DNA of 64,000 nucleotides from contig SSNU01000247.1 in NCBI GenBank assembly GCA_012064415.1, positions 1,922,629 to 1,986,628 of the forward strand. The letters are read 5' to 3'. The notes below the pieces were generated by a model, which was not told the origin of the DNA, did no database searches, and was given only the letters and a program-made list of their open reading frames with translations. This DNA is from Gyrodactylus bullatarudis (taxonomy: Eukaryota > Platyhelminthes > Monogenea > Gyrodactylidea > Gyrodactylidae). Both the position numbers and the translations under genes were made by a program. Below, one piece after another: positions 1 to 13,348 of the stretch. Position 1 is the first letter of the stretch; each line of letters starts with the position of its first letter.

Positions 1-131
1 TCTTTTAGACAATTTCTTAAGTCATAATAAGTTTTTATAATTTAATGAATAAATAGTTACGAGCAAAATATTCACGTAAATTTTCATAAACGTCCGAGAA
101 TCCTCTCAAGTTCATAATTCAAAATAGTAGG

Positions 132-190
132 AAGAGATCATATTAAATCCCTATATGTACATTTTTAAAAGGATCATCAGTAGTGTCACT
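132..190 (-). ncRNA. Decayed hammerhead-like motif, minus-strand PLE copy
   Basis: Reverse complement shows CTGATGA (plus 174-180) flanked by CACTA upstream and TAGGG downstream, so stem I keeps four of five pairs. The GAAA core has decayed to AAAA. It sits in the position equivalent to the motifs at 1294 and 35887. Confidence 0.4.
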
Positions 191-1293
191 TTTAAAATGA
201 TATAATTTAAAAAGGTCAAATGAATATAATAATTTACAAATTCTCAAAGAAGTAGTAAAAGAAGAAAAATAAACAGAATAAAATGTGCGATAAAAAAACA
301 CCAAAACTCTCCAATAAATAGCAGATATGGAGAGAAAAGTGAAAAAGCTCATATCGGCCAGGGTAGTTGAAGATTGTATGAGTAATTTTTCTGAACACAT
401 AGATTTGGTTTGTATAAGTTAATAAAGAATTTCTCTTTGACCCATACATCTATGCTGTCATCTCCAGGATTTTTATAAAGAATAGAAAAATTCGAAATTG
501 ATTCTCCTGTTTAAGATGTCTTGTAACCGCTGTGTCTTTCTTCAAATGATCACTCGATCTTGTAGAAAGTTTCCTTATAGTCCGTCCTATATATGAAGCC
601 CCACAAGTGCATTGAAATTTGTAAATCAATAGAGTATTTTATTCAGGTTTAAGTGAATCCTTATGGATCAAACTGAATAATCTCTGTGTTTTAAATACAA
701 TTTTCAATTGTATATTATTGTAATGATGATCGATGAGATTAACCAGTCTTAACCATCATTACTAAAACCGTCGCCTTTAAAATTAAGCTTCATGAAAACT
801 GTAGTCTTTACAGCCTCATCTGTGTTGTTTGTTTCATCATCTGTGATATCAGTTCTATTGATGAATTTGTCCACAAATCTAGCATAACTTTGAATTCTCT
901 ATCTCATTATAGTTATAGAGAAAAAATAGTTTATGAAAAAAATTAAACAAGGTAACTGCAAGTCATGAAGGTGGTTCTTTTGGATGTATAGGTTTGGGTC
1001 TTCTCTCATTACGAAGAACTTTTCTTTTATTTTAAGTTTGTCGTTTGGGCATTTGAATAAAATTTTGAAAATTTCTTCATGTGCGTCACAACCGCATCTA
1101 TCCAAATGTTTTTTTGATTGAAAAACTATTCTATTTAACGAATAATCTCCTATTCGTGGATTTGTGGGTGAAGGAGAAATTCTTCATCAATCACTTTAAG
1201 CCAAATCTGTGTATTCAGAAAAATTTGTATAATTTCAAAAATTGTAAAATATTATTTTCAATGAATTCTTAACTTTTATCATTATTTATGTGT

Positions 1294-1330
1294 CACTACT
1301 GATGAACCATAAAGAAATTTAAATTTAGTG
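1294..1330 (+). ncRNA. Hammerhead ribozyme-like motif at the PLE terminus
   Basis: The core words CTGATGA (1299-1305) and GAAA (1314-1317) are present. Stem I is perfectly paired, CACTA (1294-1298) with TAGTG (1326-1330). A 2-bp stem III with a TTAA loop lies between GAAA and the predicted cleavage site. Stem II (1306-1313) has no convincing pair, so this copy is probably inactive. Type I hammerheads with very short stem III are known from the terminal repeats of Penelope-like elements in many animals. Confidence 0.55.
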
Positions 1331-1520
1331 AATGAAATCTTTTTCTTCCTTGACTTATAGCTTCACAATCACACTGGAATTTATAAACTAATAGAGTCAT
1401 CTTTTTTCAAGTAAATCTTTTTGATTCCAACCACATCATCTATCTAACCACAGGTTTATTGATGAATTTGTCTGATAACTCAATTTCAGCTATCCCAAAC
1501 ATAGAGTTCAAGCCATAGCT

Positions 1521-4500
1521 CTCAGATTTTGTTTTTGTCCATCCAAGATTCTAATAGAGAATAAATAGGGAAAATTGATAAGAGAAAGTTTAATTTAAAT
1601 CACTCTCTGACAGGCTCAAGACACGTGTCCTATTTGAAAGGATAGTCTGTTAATTACACATATTCTCTGTTCTTATCCTCAGTCTTATCCCTCAGACGCC
1701 TTACTAGCCAATAATTAATTTTTATAAAAACATTTCCCAGTTGAGCATGCATGTCTCACGAATGCTATTATCACGCAAAGGTGTTTGGGCCTTCTGTCAA
1801 ATAAACCAAAAAAAGAGACCATTCAGAAGAAGAAGAAGCACATTAGAGGGAAATGTGAGAGGGAGATAATCCAACGCCCCAACCATATAATTATGCTCTC
1901 TTCTATTATGAAATAAACTGAAGGGAACTTGATGGAGTCATCGGAATAAAGCCTTGGGATTAATCTTACCATTATTGCATCTATAATGGTTACCCCTTTT
2001 ATCAAGACAGAGAGATAGAGTTTAAACACATGCCCAAAGTTAAGTCCACAGCGGTGAACCAGATAGGGTTTCAGATAGTTTGAGCAATGCAGATAGATTT
2101 TGCAAATTTTCGATCTTTTCAGGATAATTCGAATGATGTACAAAACATCTGGTCCAGAACTCATTTTACGTACGATAGAAACAAAGATTCTGTATTGGAA
2201 TAAACAGCATGAAAAATTTCCTGAATTTAATTTCTGTCATAGAAGCTGAAATATTTATCTCCGAGACATTTTCAATATATGGTGTAAGTGGAATAAGTCT
2301 TTTATTAACTGTTTTTATTAAAAGCCTTGAAATCTTTGATTACTACTTGAAAGTAATACTATGAAATTTACTGCCACTCCAATAAAAATCGAACTAAATT
2401 TTAATTCAAAATTAAATTTTTTTCCCAGGTAAAATGAAATTAAACATATTATACTGAAAAACCATGCCTATTGAGCATCTAATATATTTTCGATTAAATG
2501 GGGCCTTTACTGAAAGTTTACCATCAAAATGGAAATTTTGAGTTTCAACGCTAGAATTTAGAGTAATTCTTTGGGTATTCTTGTAAAAAATCATTTTTGG
2601 AAATGATCCACATGCTAGCAAGGTAAATTTTATTCGTGTGAAATGTTCATTGCTATGTAGGATCAAAAAAATATATTTTCCCATTTTTTCATTTGTATTT
2701 CACCTTTGTATTCACCAAAAATAATTTCGGTACCTTCTTCTTGAGAAGAATACGCCTGAAAAAGGCTTCGGCTTGCTTTTCTATAGCCATGGCTATTTAT
2801 TAAAGTTGGGAATTTGGCGATAACCCTTTTGTCTACTTGAAACTGATAAGGTCATAAGAGGTTTTTCAGGATCACAATTAGACAAGAATCGTATTCAAGG
2901 GATTATTGTTTTTCTATCTTGATCCTGTAAAACTTTCTGACTTTACATCAACCAACTATAGGTTATGATCTCTTTAAATCCCGAATTTGAAGTTCTCATC
3001 AACTTTCACCCCCCCTCTCTTACTAAATAAAGTTTAATCCAGCATTCCTTTCTCCAGAGATTATCTCTCTGCTATATTGCATTGTCTTAACGTTTACACA
3101 CAGTAATGTCGCATTAAAAATATTTTCCATAAAAATCGGATTACCCACGCATTCATGCATGAAATAAGTTTGGCTTATGTCTTCTCGTTTGATGTTCATT
3201 TCAAATTGACATTGTTGCTGATTTCCCACTGCCTAATTACCTACAACATGTGTAATAGTAATAATCAACTCATGTGTGAGCTCTATGAGATAATCCCTTT
3301 CCTCTTGTTACACACATTTTCATGGAGCATTCAATGAAAAGCTTTACCCCTCCTACATTTGCTCAGGGAAATCTTCACCCTAGCTCAAATTAAAACTTGT
3401 AACCGACTAAGCATCGAGCTATCAGTTGTAGACTTGGATCAGTTCTACAAATAATTAAAGTTGATAAATCATACAATACAGTAGTAATTTTTGAAATAAA
3501 TTTCTTTCTGCATCTGCGGATGTAGGACTACAGCCTATCAAGTAACTAAATAAATGTTCAAGACTTATTTCGTATTTTAACTATTCAACTCTCAAAAGTC
3601 AATCCAATTATCGAAGGCGAGTGTGTAAATAGCCATAGACAAAAAAAGAAGCCGATCCAACTGATATAACCGAGTAAAGGAATGAGGAAAAGGAAAAAGC
3701 AATACATATCAACAATCACAAATTTACTGCCACATTTATGATAATGTCGGAAATCGAGTTCACTTGCTTATATCATAAAATTATGAATTCCGTCAAAAAC
3801 ATCATCCTATACATAATTTTTGATTCAATAAAATAATTTAACCTTAACTGAGGGCCCTTTTGACTTTGGACCATTGAAAGTTGAAAAATTCATGAACGAA
3901 AACTTGATCTGATTATTCTAAAGAATTTTCATTTAACCCTCCATGTCCCAAATTATTTTTTTCATTATTCAAATGAGAAAATTTGCAACCTTACCAAAAT
4001 AATTATGCTGATTCCTTTTTGAAAGCCGACTTATCATTTCGAAGATAATAGAGGTTGTCAATGGGCATTTTTGGCTTTAAAACAGTTATCTTCTAAAATA
4101 TCAGAGATATCGAGCAGGCGATTCTATATTTGAAATCTACAGACTCAGCAAATAGATTTTCAAAAAAATTTACATTTTTCCAGAACTTTATCACAGTAGA
4201 TAAAAAATAAAATTATATTCTGTAACAAATCCAATAAATCTTTGAACGTGTGCCATATATTATCGACAGTATATCAGCTGGCACTCATACATCTATTGCC
4301 TATCATCTTGTTCACGACAGAGCCCATCACAAAGAATGTATTACCATGAAGTAACTGTTTTGTTTTCATTTCACAAAAACTTTTCTATCCTGATGGCTCA
4401 TTGGTAAGGGTAGAATATATATATCTATCTATACTGTTTTATTTTTATGATCACATTGTCGTAATAGTAAACCCTGCATAAGAGTGATGCTAATAAATTA

Positions 4501-7500
4501 GCGAGTATTATGCTATTAATGTCATATTACGTACCATTTGAAAAGTCTTTCCTCTGCATGATATCTCTACAGTTCTTCTTTTTTCAATTTGATGAATTTA
4601 GGACCAGGTGGCAGGTCTTGCAATCTTTTGATTAACACATGTGTTTGTAACAAAATTTATTTCTTTGAAAAATAAAACATTGCCCATTACCAAGATCTTG
4701 AATCATCTAGTTAGTTTGAGAATTCATGAATCTTACTCAACTCATCATTTTTTAAACCGTTAAAAGAGAAAAATAGAAGAAATACAATGTATCAGTTATA
4801 ACTTATAAGTTATAACGCATCAAATTGCCACTTATTCAACTAAGATTAAATTAGGCTGAAAAACATTTTGAAATAAAGCTAATTTTTGTGAAACAATCGG
4901 TTTATACATCTCTTTGTAAGATTTGAGAAATATCTTTGTCCCATACTACTCGAAGAAAACTATGATTCTTGTAAAAATCAAAAATTATAATCTTGAGCTT
5001 TATACAAGTAATTTTGTTAACCCACAAAGTGAGTTATTTCTACAACATATTATTTTAGCAACTCAGTTTTGTTCATTCAAGTCTCAGAAAATCTCATCAT
5101 TTATCAAACATGTGCTATATACTAACTCAAAGAAAGTTAATGTCTAAAGGTGACAAAGGGTCTCGAAATTCCTCCTATTCTAAAGGGATCAAAATTAGGA
5201 CGGAAAATCTAAAAAAATATATTCTTTACAATCCTAATCACCATATTCGATTTCAACAACATAACCCAATATAATTCGATTACAAACACTCATAATGGGA
5301 AAATGTTATTTTTTTATCTAAAATCTATCCTCCTTTGATAGCCAGAAGCAATTCCCTCTCCCTCTTGGCTTGTCTTATTACCATGATAATCATCTCTCTT
5401 TCAAACTATTTTCCATATTATTCTATTCCTTGTTCATCTTGATTTTTTTCATTTTCAGGACTACAGAGTCTGTAGTACAGACCCATGTGGGAACAGATAA
5501 TCGTGAGTGAGTCCTTTCTCATGTTAGCATAGACAGATTAGTTAATCTTCAAACTTGAAATTGAGAAATTAGACATGTCTTTTGAGTTCATCATTGAACT
5601 GCTCTTCTACTCAAGGAGCTCGCAAAATTAGCTTAAACTTAAAAGACTCCCTTGATCTGTGGAAGAAAAATTTAAAGAATAATATGTTAATCATTTATTT
5701 AGTGCCTAAAGTGTCTCTTTTAGCTTTTCACTGATGCTAACCAAAGTTTTAGGTCCGAAAGATATATTCTAACCTTTATTATCTTTTAAATGATAAGTCG
5801 GCTTTCAAAACCGAATTCAGATTTGGAATCAGAGTAATTATTTTGGTTGGATTGGTTACTTATTTTCTGAAAGAGAATAATAATTTGACACACTCTGTAA
5901 TGTTGGCGTTGATTTTAGGTCAGCTCAAGTCGCATAATCACTTTTTATCACTTTTTACAAGCAAGGATTCTCAACATTGGTAAAGATGCGTTCCTAATAA
6001 TCTATATTCTCTCGTTTTGTTTAGATGATAACATAAATAATATTATATCCTAGCAACAGAGAATGATATCAAAACTTTACTGCTAGTTGTATCCAATCAT
6101 AAATGTCCTCACCCCATCTATTTGTAATTGCTTTACTTATGGTAGAAGAAGAAAAAGACTGAGGATGGCGAGAATGTACCCCAAAAACTACAATTCTCAT
6201 CTCCCCAGACCACAAGCTGTTCATGTGTATTGTGAGTTCGTGTTCGACCTGTGTAGTCGTAGCGAATGGCGATTAATTACCTATTCTGTTTTCCTCTCTT
6301 CATGTGTGAACGTTAGCGCTACCAAACTGGATACTTTTCAACTCTCCAATATCATAAAATTTCATAACAGATGAACCACAAATGTGTAGGGCCATTGAGG
6401 CCAAATTTCTCTAGGGCATTATAAGGTTATCTCCTCTATCAGGGGTTCATTTTAATTTGAAGCAATCTCTTTTATCTGATAAACAAATTGTAATTCAGTT
6501 GAATTTCTGGTTCCTTTAGAATTCCTCCAGATGGTTCAGTGTATTTTTGAACTTTCTCGGCCAGATTCTTTTTTTCGCTTCAAATCTAAGAAACCAGGGA
6601 AATATTCTAGCTCAAATATTTGGAAACCGCTTCTTCCAAATCCAAAAAATTAATTTTACTAAAGGCTTCCTCTGAAATTATCCTTTGAACACTCGACAAC
6701 AAAACATTTCCCAAATCTTGTGTTAAGACTTTAGCTAATCTCAGTTATTACGAATCTTTAAATAAAAGTATTTTCAGAATAAGTATTTTGAAATCAAAAA
6801 AATCTTAGAATAAGATTACAGTATTTGTTGTTCGTGCATTGACCTCACGCACCTCTCAATATCCCGGTCATGTTACAGTATCTGGTCCCAGTAACAAACT
6901 TTTGATAAGACTGTAACTAACAAAAAATAAATCGACGTGTGGCCAATTATCTCGTCCACACACACCCATAATTCAGATATGAACCCCTTGGGATAAAATA
7001 TGTTTTTATTTCTTATTCAATTGAAATCTCGATTGTCTCACTCTCTTGTTTGCATGGCCTGAATTATATTATGTCCTGTGATAGAATAGAAGAGGGATGG
7101 GCCTCTTTCTCTACTATCGACTGTTTGCAGAAAAAGAATTGAAATTCCTCCCCTCTTTGAAAATGGAAAACAAGTAGAGAAATGGCAAGGAAGAATAGGC
7201 AAGTCTGGTTGCTAGGCTTTTAGCTGAGGGAGAACATTTTTGTGATGAAATCGACGCATGTTCAAATTGCCAACTTTTATACCACTGTAATAATAAAGGC
7301 CTATTTACAGGCAAACACAATGCAAAATACTTTTCTACTCTACTTTGTGAAGCAAATCCTCATCACATTTATCGTCCTTCTATGACATGCGGTGTAGTAT
7401 GAGTGAACTAAAGTTACAAAAATTGGGTCATTTCAAATTTCTCTGTGACATTTACACACACTCGGGAGATGTCAACAGACCAAAACTTGTGTGGGTTCCT

Positions 7501-10190
7501 GAATTATGGAATTAATTCTATTCATGGAAACTGATAACTACATTCATCCTGGTTACTGGTATTTGAATGAGACAAAACACTCGTCCTTTAAACGACCGAA
7601 TCCAGATAACAGTACTGAATTATTTTCACTTTTATCATCCAAATAAGGTCATCTCTAAGCTGATTACGGATCTGAACTTGGCTTTGAAAAGGATCTACCA
7701 CAGCTATCCTTAATAGCTAGTGGCTAGTTTTAATTTGTTTAGACCTTAAATTTGAGGAAATCATTTTTTTACTGAGAAATATTTTCTAAACTCAACAAGG
7801 AACAATGATATATCAATTTGATAGTAAAGAATAGGCATAGAAGTTTTTTATTCCTTTCGAAAAAATCATTTTTCTTTAAAAATAAGAAGGTCTCTTAATT
7901 CGAACCAAAATTTCCCATTGGCTTAGAATGGTTCTTCTTAAACCTACATTTTTTTGTTATACTCGAAAGAATATTACATCTTATTGTTCCAGCTGTTCCC
8001 CCTTTGTTCGAAGATTTACTAAGCTGAAACTATAATCTTGAAGATGATAATTTTGAAATTATCTCGATGTTTTAGTTTAATTTCAACATTAATAAATTTT
8101 TCATATTTTTAATCGGTATACTTGCAAGTATAGTTTATGCAAGATTTTATTTGGTAAATCGAAAAATATTATTTTTCAATATTTTTTTTTTAAGTAACTT
8201 TGGTTAGTTAACACTCATATTGATGAAATATAGAAACCTATTTGTTCCTCTGAAGCGTCATATGAAGAATCTCCGTTTACTTTTGAACCCTGTACACGAA
8301 TGAATTATGAATGTAATGCTATCTCAATGGTTATTTTGCAAACATACAAAAAATGGCTCCCTTTGACCCCTTGGGCATGTTAAATCAGATATGATTTTCA
8401 ATGAAATACAGGTGTCAAAGTGTATATGCAAGGCGTTTACTTTTATCATAGTAGAGTATCGGCGGAAAAATATCCCAGAGTGTTATCAGAAATATTCATC
8501 TTTAGTGTAATCTGACAATTTGATAAATTATGTACAGAAAATGAACCAAATTACCAGTCCTATCTAGGAAAAAATAGCTGCCTACTCATAAACAGCTGGA
8601 ACTCTGTTTAATATGCCTTTTAAAAATTAACCAGAAGAGGGAAGAATTCATGGTAAGATTCTGAGTAAATTTCAAATCTAGAGGAATTGCATGAGGCAGA
8701 CATTTTTCTAGTTGAATACTTTTCTTAAATAGGGCAATAGGGTTGTTTATATTTCAAGAGCAAATTCAAAAAAAAGAAAGCGACTGAGTTGACATCTAAA
8801 AATCATATTCAGCTTATTTGATCTCTCTCCTTTTATTCTGGCTGAGACGGACATTCAATCTGACCAAAATTTTGAATTTCAAAAACTCCTCCAAATTTCA
8901 ACCTGTTCAAGTAAATCCTGATTTTGGGACATTTTCATTAGACAAATTTGACCAAATGAAATTCTCAGAAATTCGGTCTTTACAAAAAAAGTTAAACGTA
9001 GAGGTGAGAGGAAAACACTAATGATTTCCCACACTAATGATGGATCAGTTTTGATCTAGTTTTGATCCCAAAATCAGTCTTTAATTGATTCATATCATCA
9101 AAATCGATAAAAATTTCGGAGATAAAAATCGAGATGATTTTCTTTCGAAAATATTTAGTTTTTTGTAAATTTCATAAATTCCCCTTGTTAAGTAGCTTTA
9201 TGTAATCTTTAGGCCGGTAAAAAGTCGAAATTTGCTAATTTCAGCCATAAAATTAACAGCTCATTTTAGTACTAATGATACCTAAGGTTTCGTGTAGTCT
9301 TTTTTTATAAGTGAGATAAAATTTCAATAAAAGTCGATAATTTAATCCATAAGTGTATCAGTCCCTTAGATTAATTATTGATACTACAAAAAATTTCCTA
9401 TTTTCAATTTCCCTAATTCAATTATGCTTTTCTTTAGGTGTCGAATTTCAACCTTTCCTATTGATTTTAAGCCTATAACTCTTTTAACAAGGGGAATCAA
9501 CATGTTTAAAATCGTATAGCTTGTACAACTGTAGGTGTAATAAGTGCCTATTCTTTCTCCGAGACGCATTCCCCTTTACTATTCAGTTCCCATCTATACA
9601 CCCACAGTCAATCAACCATGCACATCGATTTAAAAAATACATGACCGATGAAGAAATCTGAATTGCTTATTGCTTATTACAGTGAGGTAATGACAGAGAG
9701 ACGAAGGAAGAGAAATTAATACAAGATGTATCAAAACATTGTTCTTTCTCTCTAATGGATGGGAATTATTTTTTTTTAATTTAAAAAAAATAAAAATTCC
9801 TTCTTACTTGCCTTCGAACCATTCATTCATGAAACATTTCTCTTCTCAGTGCAATTATAATTAAGTAGTGTTGCTTCTTTTGGCCCATGTGAATTCATCC
9901 CTCAGTCGTCTCAGTGTTTATCTCTACTGGAGTATTTTTTGTATTCTAAATGTACACACATTGTCTCTATTCTATTGCTTGCTTGCTTGCTTGTTCTAAT
10001 CTAATAATTCACATTGTAAGGTGTTTAAGGGGATTATAACATTGAAGTTTATATAGCGATCACCATGGTAAAAGTAGTAAGTAAGCAATTAAAATGGTAG
10101 ATGTGTAAATTTTATTATCCTTTAGTGCACACACAGCTCAGTTATGAGTTACCAAGATGTTCTTCTCACCTGGTCTCATCTTGCAAAATA
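1521..10190. other. Gene-poor AT-rich region
   Basis: I see no supported gene here. Reading frames of 60-113 codons occur (for example minus 1823-2164 and plus 6087-6374) but show no recognisable domain or exon partners. About 2865-2930 carries a short inverted-repeat element of the family also found at 10.4, 21.25 and 30.2 kb. About 8830-9130 resembles arms of the foldback family at 30.9-31.8 kb. A (TTGC)n-type microsatellite lies near 9975-9992. A 43-bp exon-like island at 5461-5503 is flanked by good splice signals but is isolated. Confidence 0.5.
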
Positions 10191-10192
10191 TA

Positions 10193-10265
10193 AAAAAATG
10201 GGAATTTATCATTCGTACAAAATTCTCAATTTTTTCATCAAGATTTCGAATTTGATCAAGAATTT
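10193..10265. repeat. Single end of an inverted-terminal-repeat element (family E)
   Basis: A stretch beginning with ATGGGAATTTAT and ending with GAATTTGATCAAGAAT is repeated at 33255-33325 in direct orientation and at 34310-34382 in reverse orientation. Here only one end is visible. Confidence 0.6.
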
Positions 10266-10404
10266 TAGCTATCTAGATCATGAGACCCATGACTTTCATT
10301 ATATGAATAAGAAATCAATTTAATTTAGGAAACTATGGCATATTTCAAATCTACTAGAAGCGCCTAATTCCCATTTTCTTGAAAATCATTGTTTGCTAAT
10401 TTCA

Positions 10405-10590
10405 AACTGAGAAAGTGATCAAAAGATGATTTCTCGGATCACGGTTTTGACAAAGAAATCAAATATGCTGAATCAACATCGTGTGAAAATCAATGATGAA
10501 TCTATCAAAAGTTTTATGGTGATAATCGGTTTTTTCGTCTTATTTTGATTCAAGAAATCAACTTTTGGTCACTCTTTCACTATGAAATCA
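10405..10590. repeat. Short terminal-inverted-repeat element (family C)
   Basis: The left end (GAGAAAGTGATCAAAAG) is the imperfect inverse of the right end (CTTTTGGTCACTCTTTC). Related copies occur at about 2865-2930, 21251-21482, 30165-30355 and 55975-56035. No coding capacity is seen. It looks like a MITE or foldback of unassigned superfamily. Confidence 0.6.
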
Positions 10591-10650
10591 ACAAAAATTT
10601 TCTACTCAAAGTTCAATAAAATGGGAATTTGGCGCTACTTTGAGATTTAA

Positions 10651-10858
10651 CCCTTTCGGTGCCGATGGACATATATGTCCATTTTCCAATTTTTTTGAAC
10701 CTTGATAACTCTACCAATTTGATAGGTTTCTGGATCAATTAAAGTTTAAATTGAAGCCCACATTGTGAACTTGCATTAGTAATAATTTTGGCCAAATAAC
10801 TTGGTATCTTCATATTGGTTTTTATAAAAATTGTGAAATAGTCTCGGCACCGAAAGGG
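10651..10858. mobile_element. piggyBac-type MITE with TTAA target duplication
   Basis: The element starts CCCTTTCGGTGCCGA and ends with the exact inverse TCGGCACCGAAAGGG, flanked on both sides by TTAA (10647-10650 and 10859-10862). TTAA target sites and CCC/GGG termini are diagnostic of the piggyBac superfamily. At 208 bp it carries no transposase and must have moved in trans. A copy truncated at its 3' end lies at about 40988-41155. Confidence 0.85.
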
Positions 10859-10862
10859 TTAA

Positions 10863-12094
10863 ACTTCCCAACTCCAATGAGCTTTAGTTCTTTTGCGATT
10901 TTTTTTAATAATCTTTACACACTATTCTTTTGCGACATTTATTGTAACTCATATTTAGTAGGGTGATACAAAATTTTATTTTCCCCTAACAATGTTCCAT
11001 GTCTTAATCAAAGATTGATTTTTAAACCGTAAATCAAAATGTAAATTTTTCTCATGTTCTGATATATAAAAATCCCATTGTTCCTAGGAATTTCTTTCAA
11101 CGTGTGAAAAAGACTCAACTTTTATTCAAAATATTGCAAAAATCTTAATTTTGTCCTTTCTCGGAGTAAAATTCATTGAAAAAATCTTGGCGCGTGTTCA
11201 AAGATTGTGATTTTCAATCGAGATATTGTATATCAGAAAAATCTCGAAAACGTATGGTTTTATAGGATAAAATGCTTAGTTATCGATCATCTTTAGCCTA
11301 CTTTAATATTTAGGGTTTTCTATTTTGAATAGGATGAAGCCTCAAAATGAATTACAGCCTTTATTGTTAGAATTCTAGCATAAATTTTCCCGGGTTATAT
11401 GATTAAATTACGAATTAGGGAAAAACTACTTTACGTGTCAAATCTAAATCTTATTTTGATTACTTAAACATCATCTTAAAAGCTAAACGGAAATTGCGTT
11501 GTCTTTCGTTTATTCTCGGAGATCGAAAATTAAAATCATTTTCATTCCTCCTATATAAATAACACGATATGGTTACATTAAAACTTTTTCTTGTGCTACA
11601 GGAAGATTTTTTATGCATTCAGCGTTGAAAAGAAGGAAAACATTAATGGAAAAGAAATGTAGAATGTACACTGTATTTCTGAGGTAAATAAGAAACTCGT
11701 AAATGTAAAGATTACTTTATAAGATACTACATTCCCCCTTCTATAATATGATAACAAAAGATTTGAATAATGTTTTCTTTTGTCTTTATCTATCTAATGA
11801 TGGTGGGGATTGATTTGGAATAGTGGGATTATTACTTTATACACTTTTGTATTTATTTTGATTTATGGCACTTTTCAATTAGTCCTGTACTTTATGTTTC
11901 TCCCCAAAAAAGGAATAGATTTACTCTATTCTAATAAACTGAAAAGTCTATACTATGATGATCTATAAAAATGTGTTTATTAGGGAATCTATGACAGAGG
12001 AAAAATAATGATTAATTGATTCAAGATTTTAAAAAAATTTATACTATTATACTTGCAAGTATATTTTATTTAAAATAAAAATATAATTTTTACA
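10863..12094. other. Intergenic AT-rich DNA
   Basis: No gene or RNA is recognised. The stretch ends at the 3' side of the NAPE-PLD gene, where minus-strand poly(A)-type signals would be expected around 12060-12085. Confidence 0.4.
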
Positions 12095-13263
12095 CTATTT
12101 CTCTTGAATGAAAGCTTCTTTTTGCTCATCGTAGGGAACACAGAGACAATCACCTAAAGCTATCGTCCGGAAATACTTTTCGGCAATGGACTCTTTCGAA
12201 CAGGCCTTCTTGAGATCTTCAATAGGCCTATCGTATGCCTCAAAAGTTAACGGAAACGTTCCCCAATGAATGCCAAAAGAATATCTACTTTTAACATCCT
12301 TGTGAATCTTTGCTGCCTCGAACGGATCCACATGCTGACATTGGAAAAAGTCTCTTGGGAAATAGGCACCAATGGGTATGGCTGACAGATCAATTCCATT
12401 AAAGTGTTGTCCAATCTCCTTGAAACCTTCACAATAGCCAGTGTCGCCAGCAAAGAAGATCTTCTTACCCTCTGATTCAATTACGTAGCCTCCCCATAAA
12501 CTCTAAATACATTAGGAATTAAATTAAATTTCCATGTCAAATCCTTTTGCAATTTCTTTACTTTGCATTTATCAAAGATGACATTCCTCCCGGACCAATG
12601 CTGAACGGGAACAAATGTAATCTTTAACTCTTTACCATCTTTTTCCAGATTGTAAACGTCCCACCATTTCATTTCAATTATAACTAGTTGAAATGATCAG
12701 ATTATTCATATTTACTAGTATTCTTATCATTGCAGAGACTTGAAATTAGACTTCTATCTCCATCTGGAACTAGCCAGGTTATATTCTTGAACTTCCTCGC
12801 TAACTGTGTTATCGAATTACTGTCAAGATGATCGTAATGATTATGCGAAATCATAACAATATCAGGTTCAGGTAAATCGTTAACCTGAAATTTTTTCTTT
12901 AATTTTTTGACAAACCTGACAAGCCGGAGGTCTATACCTGCTAGGCCCAACCCACTGAGAAGCAGAACAACGATTACTGAAGATAGGATCAGAGAGAACT
13001 TTGAAATTATTCATGAAAAAATATACAGATGCGTGACCAAGCCATGTAGCCTGTAATGTAGATTTAAGAGGACTAAATATAGGGGTTTTGATTGGCAAAC
13101 GCTCAATTAAATTCGGATCAAGTGGATCTGGTCGGTAATTTTCCTCAGCCCTATACAATACCATGTTTAAAACGTTCCTGAAAGAGACATTGGAATCTGT
13201 CCATGAAGGCCATGGATTTATATAACGACCGTTTGAGTCTCTTTGAGATTCTGTTCTCTTCAT
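12095..13263 (-). CDS. NAPEPLD: NAPE-hydrolysing phospholipase D (metallo-beta-lactamase fold)
   Basis: This enzyme releases N-acylethanolamines from N-acyl-phosphatidylethanolamine at membranes. I join four exons: 12916-13263, 12716-12884, 12562-12683 and 12095-12502. This gives 348 residues, against 393 in human. The zinc-binding set of the family is complete: HNHYDHLD (H130, H132, D134, H135), H201 in QHW, D233 in AGDTGY and H292 in HWGTF. The conserved NPWPSW and WLGHASV segments are also present. The first in-frame ATG is at 13263, giving a short N terminus that starts just before the conserved region. The three introns are 31, 32 and 59 nt, all GT-AG, and none is a multiple of three, so splicing is required to keep the family reading frame. 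The gene lies head-to-head with the small gene at 13349, 85 bp away. The family is certain; substrate is inferred from homology. Confidence 0.93.
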
Positions 13264-13348
13264 TAACCAAACTATTAAATCATTCAATCAATTTCTTTAA
13301 ATACTATACAATTGTTGTTTTAAAAAGGCAAATATACAAATTTTTAGT
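13264..13348. promoter_or_regulatory. Short divergent promoter region
   Basis: Only 85 bp separate the divergent start codons of the NAPE-PLD gene (-) and the 62-codon reading frame (+). Any core promoter elements must be shared or overlapping. I see no clear TATA box. An acceptor-like AAATTTTTAG lies just before the plus-strand ATG, so the plus-strand gene could also have an upstream exon or a spliced leader. Confidence 0.4.

Larger units (their letters stand above)
121..1520. mobile_element. Degraded Penelope-like element remnants (at least three overlapping pieces)
   Basis: On the minus strand at about 460-850 the three frames together encode a GIY-YIG endonuclease region, with YKFQC, SYIGRT and RKLSTR-like words, broken by stops and frameshifts. 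This is followed downstream (130-450) by the element's C-terminal and 3' non-coding region. A second minus-strand C-terminal piece lies at about 950-1080 (KEKFFVMREDPNLYIQK). A third piece runs on the plus strand at 1160-1330 (VKEKFFINHFKPNLCIQK). A fragment of the FxDKFIN region is visible on the minus strand at about 1440-1500. The GIY-YIG linked to this class of reverse transcriptase is a hallmark of Penelope-like retroelements. No intact reading frame remains. The same family recurs at 23.4, 31.9, 33.5, 35.2, 41.3 and 57.4 kb. Confidence 0.8.

Noticed and set aside
1823..2164. 113-codon minus-strand frame
   Set aside because: No recognised motif; may be chance or a very old transposon relic.
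5461..5503. 43-bp exon-like island flanked by TTTTCAG and GTGAGTG, open in one frame
   Set aside because: No second exon, homology or coding context nearby; splice-like signals arise easily in this sequence.
6087..6374. 95-codon plus-strand frame with a basic RRRKRLRMAR patch
   Set aside because: No domain, no exon partners, and start and end look arbitrary.
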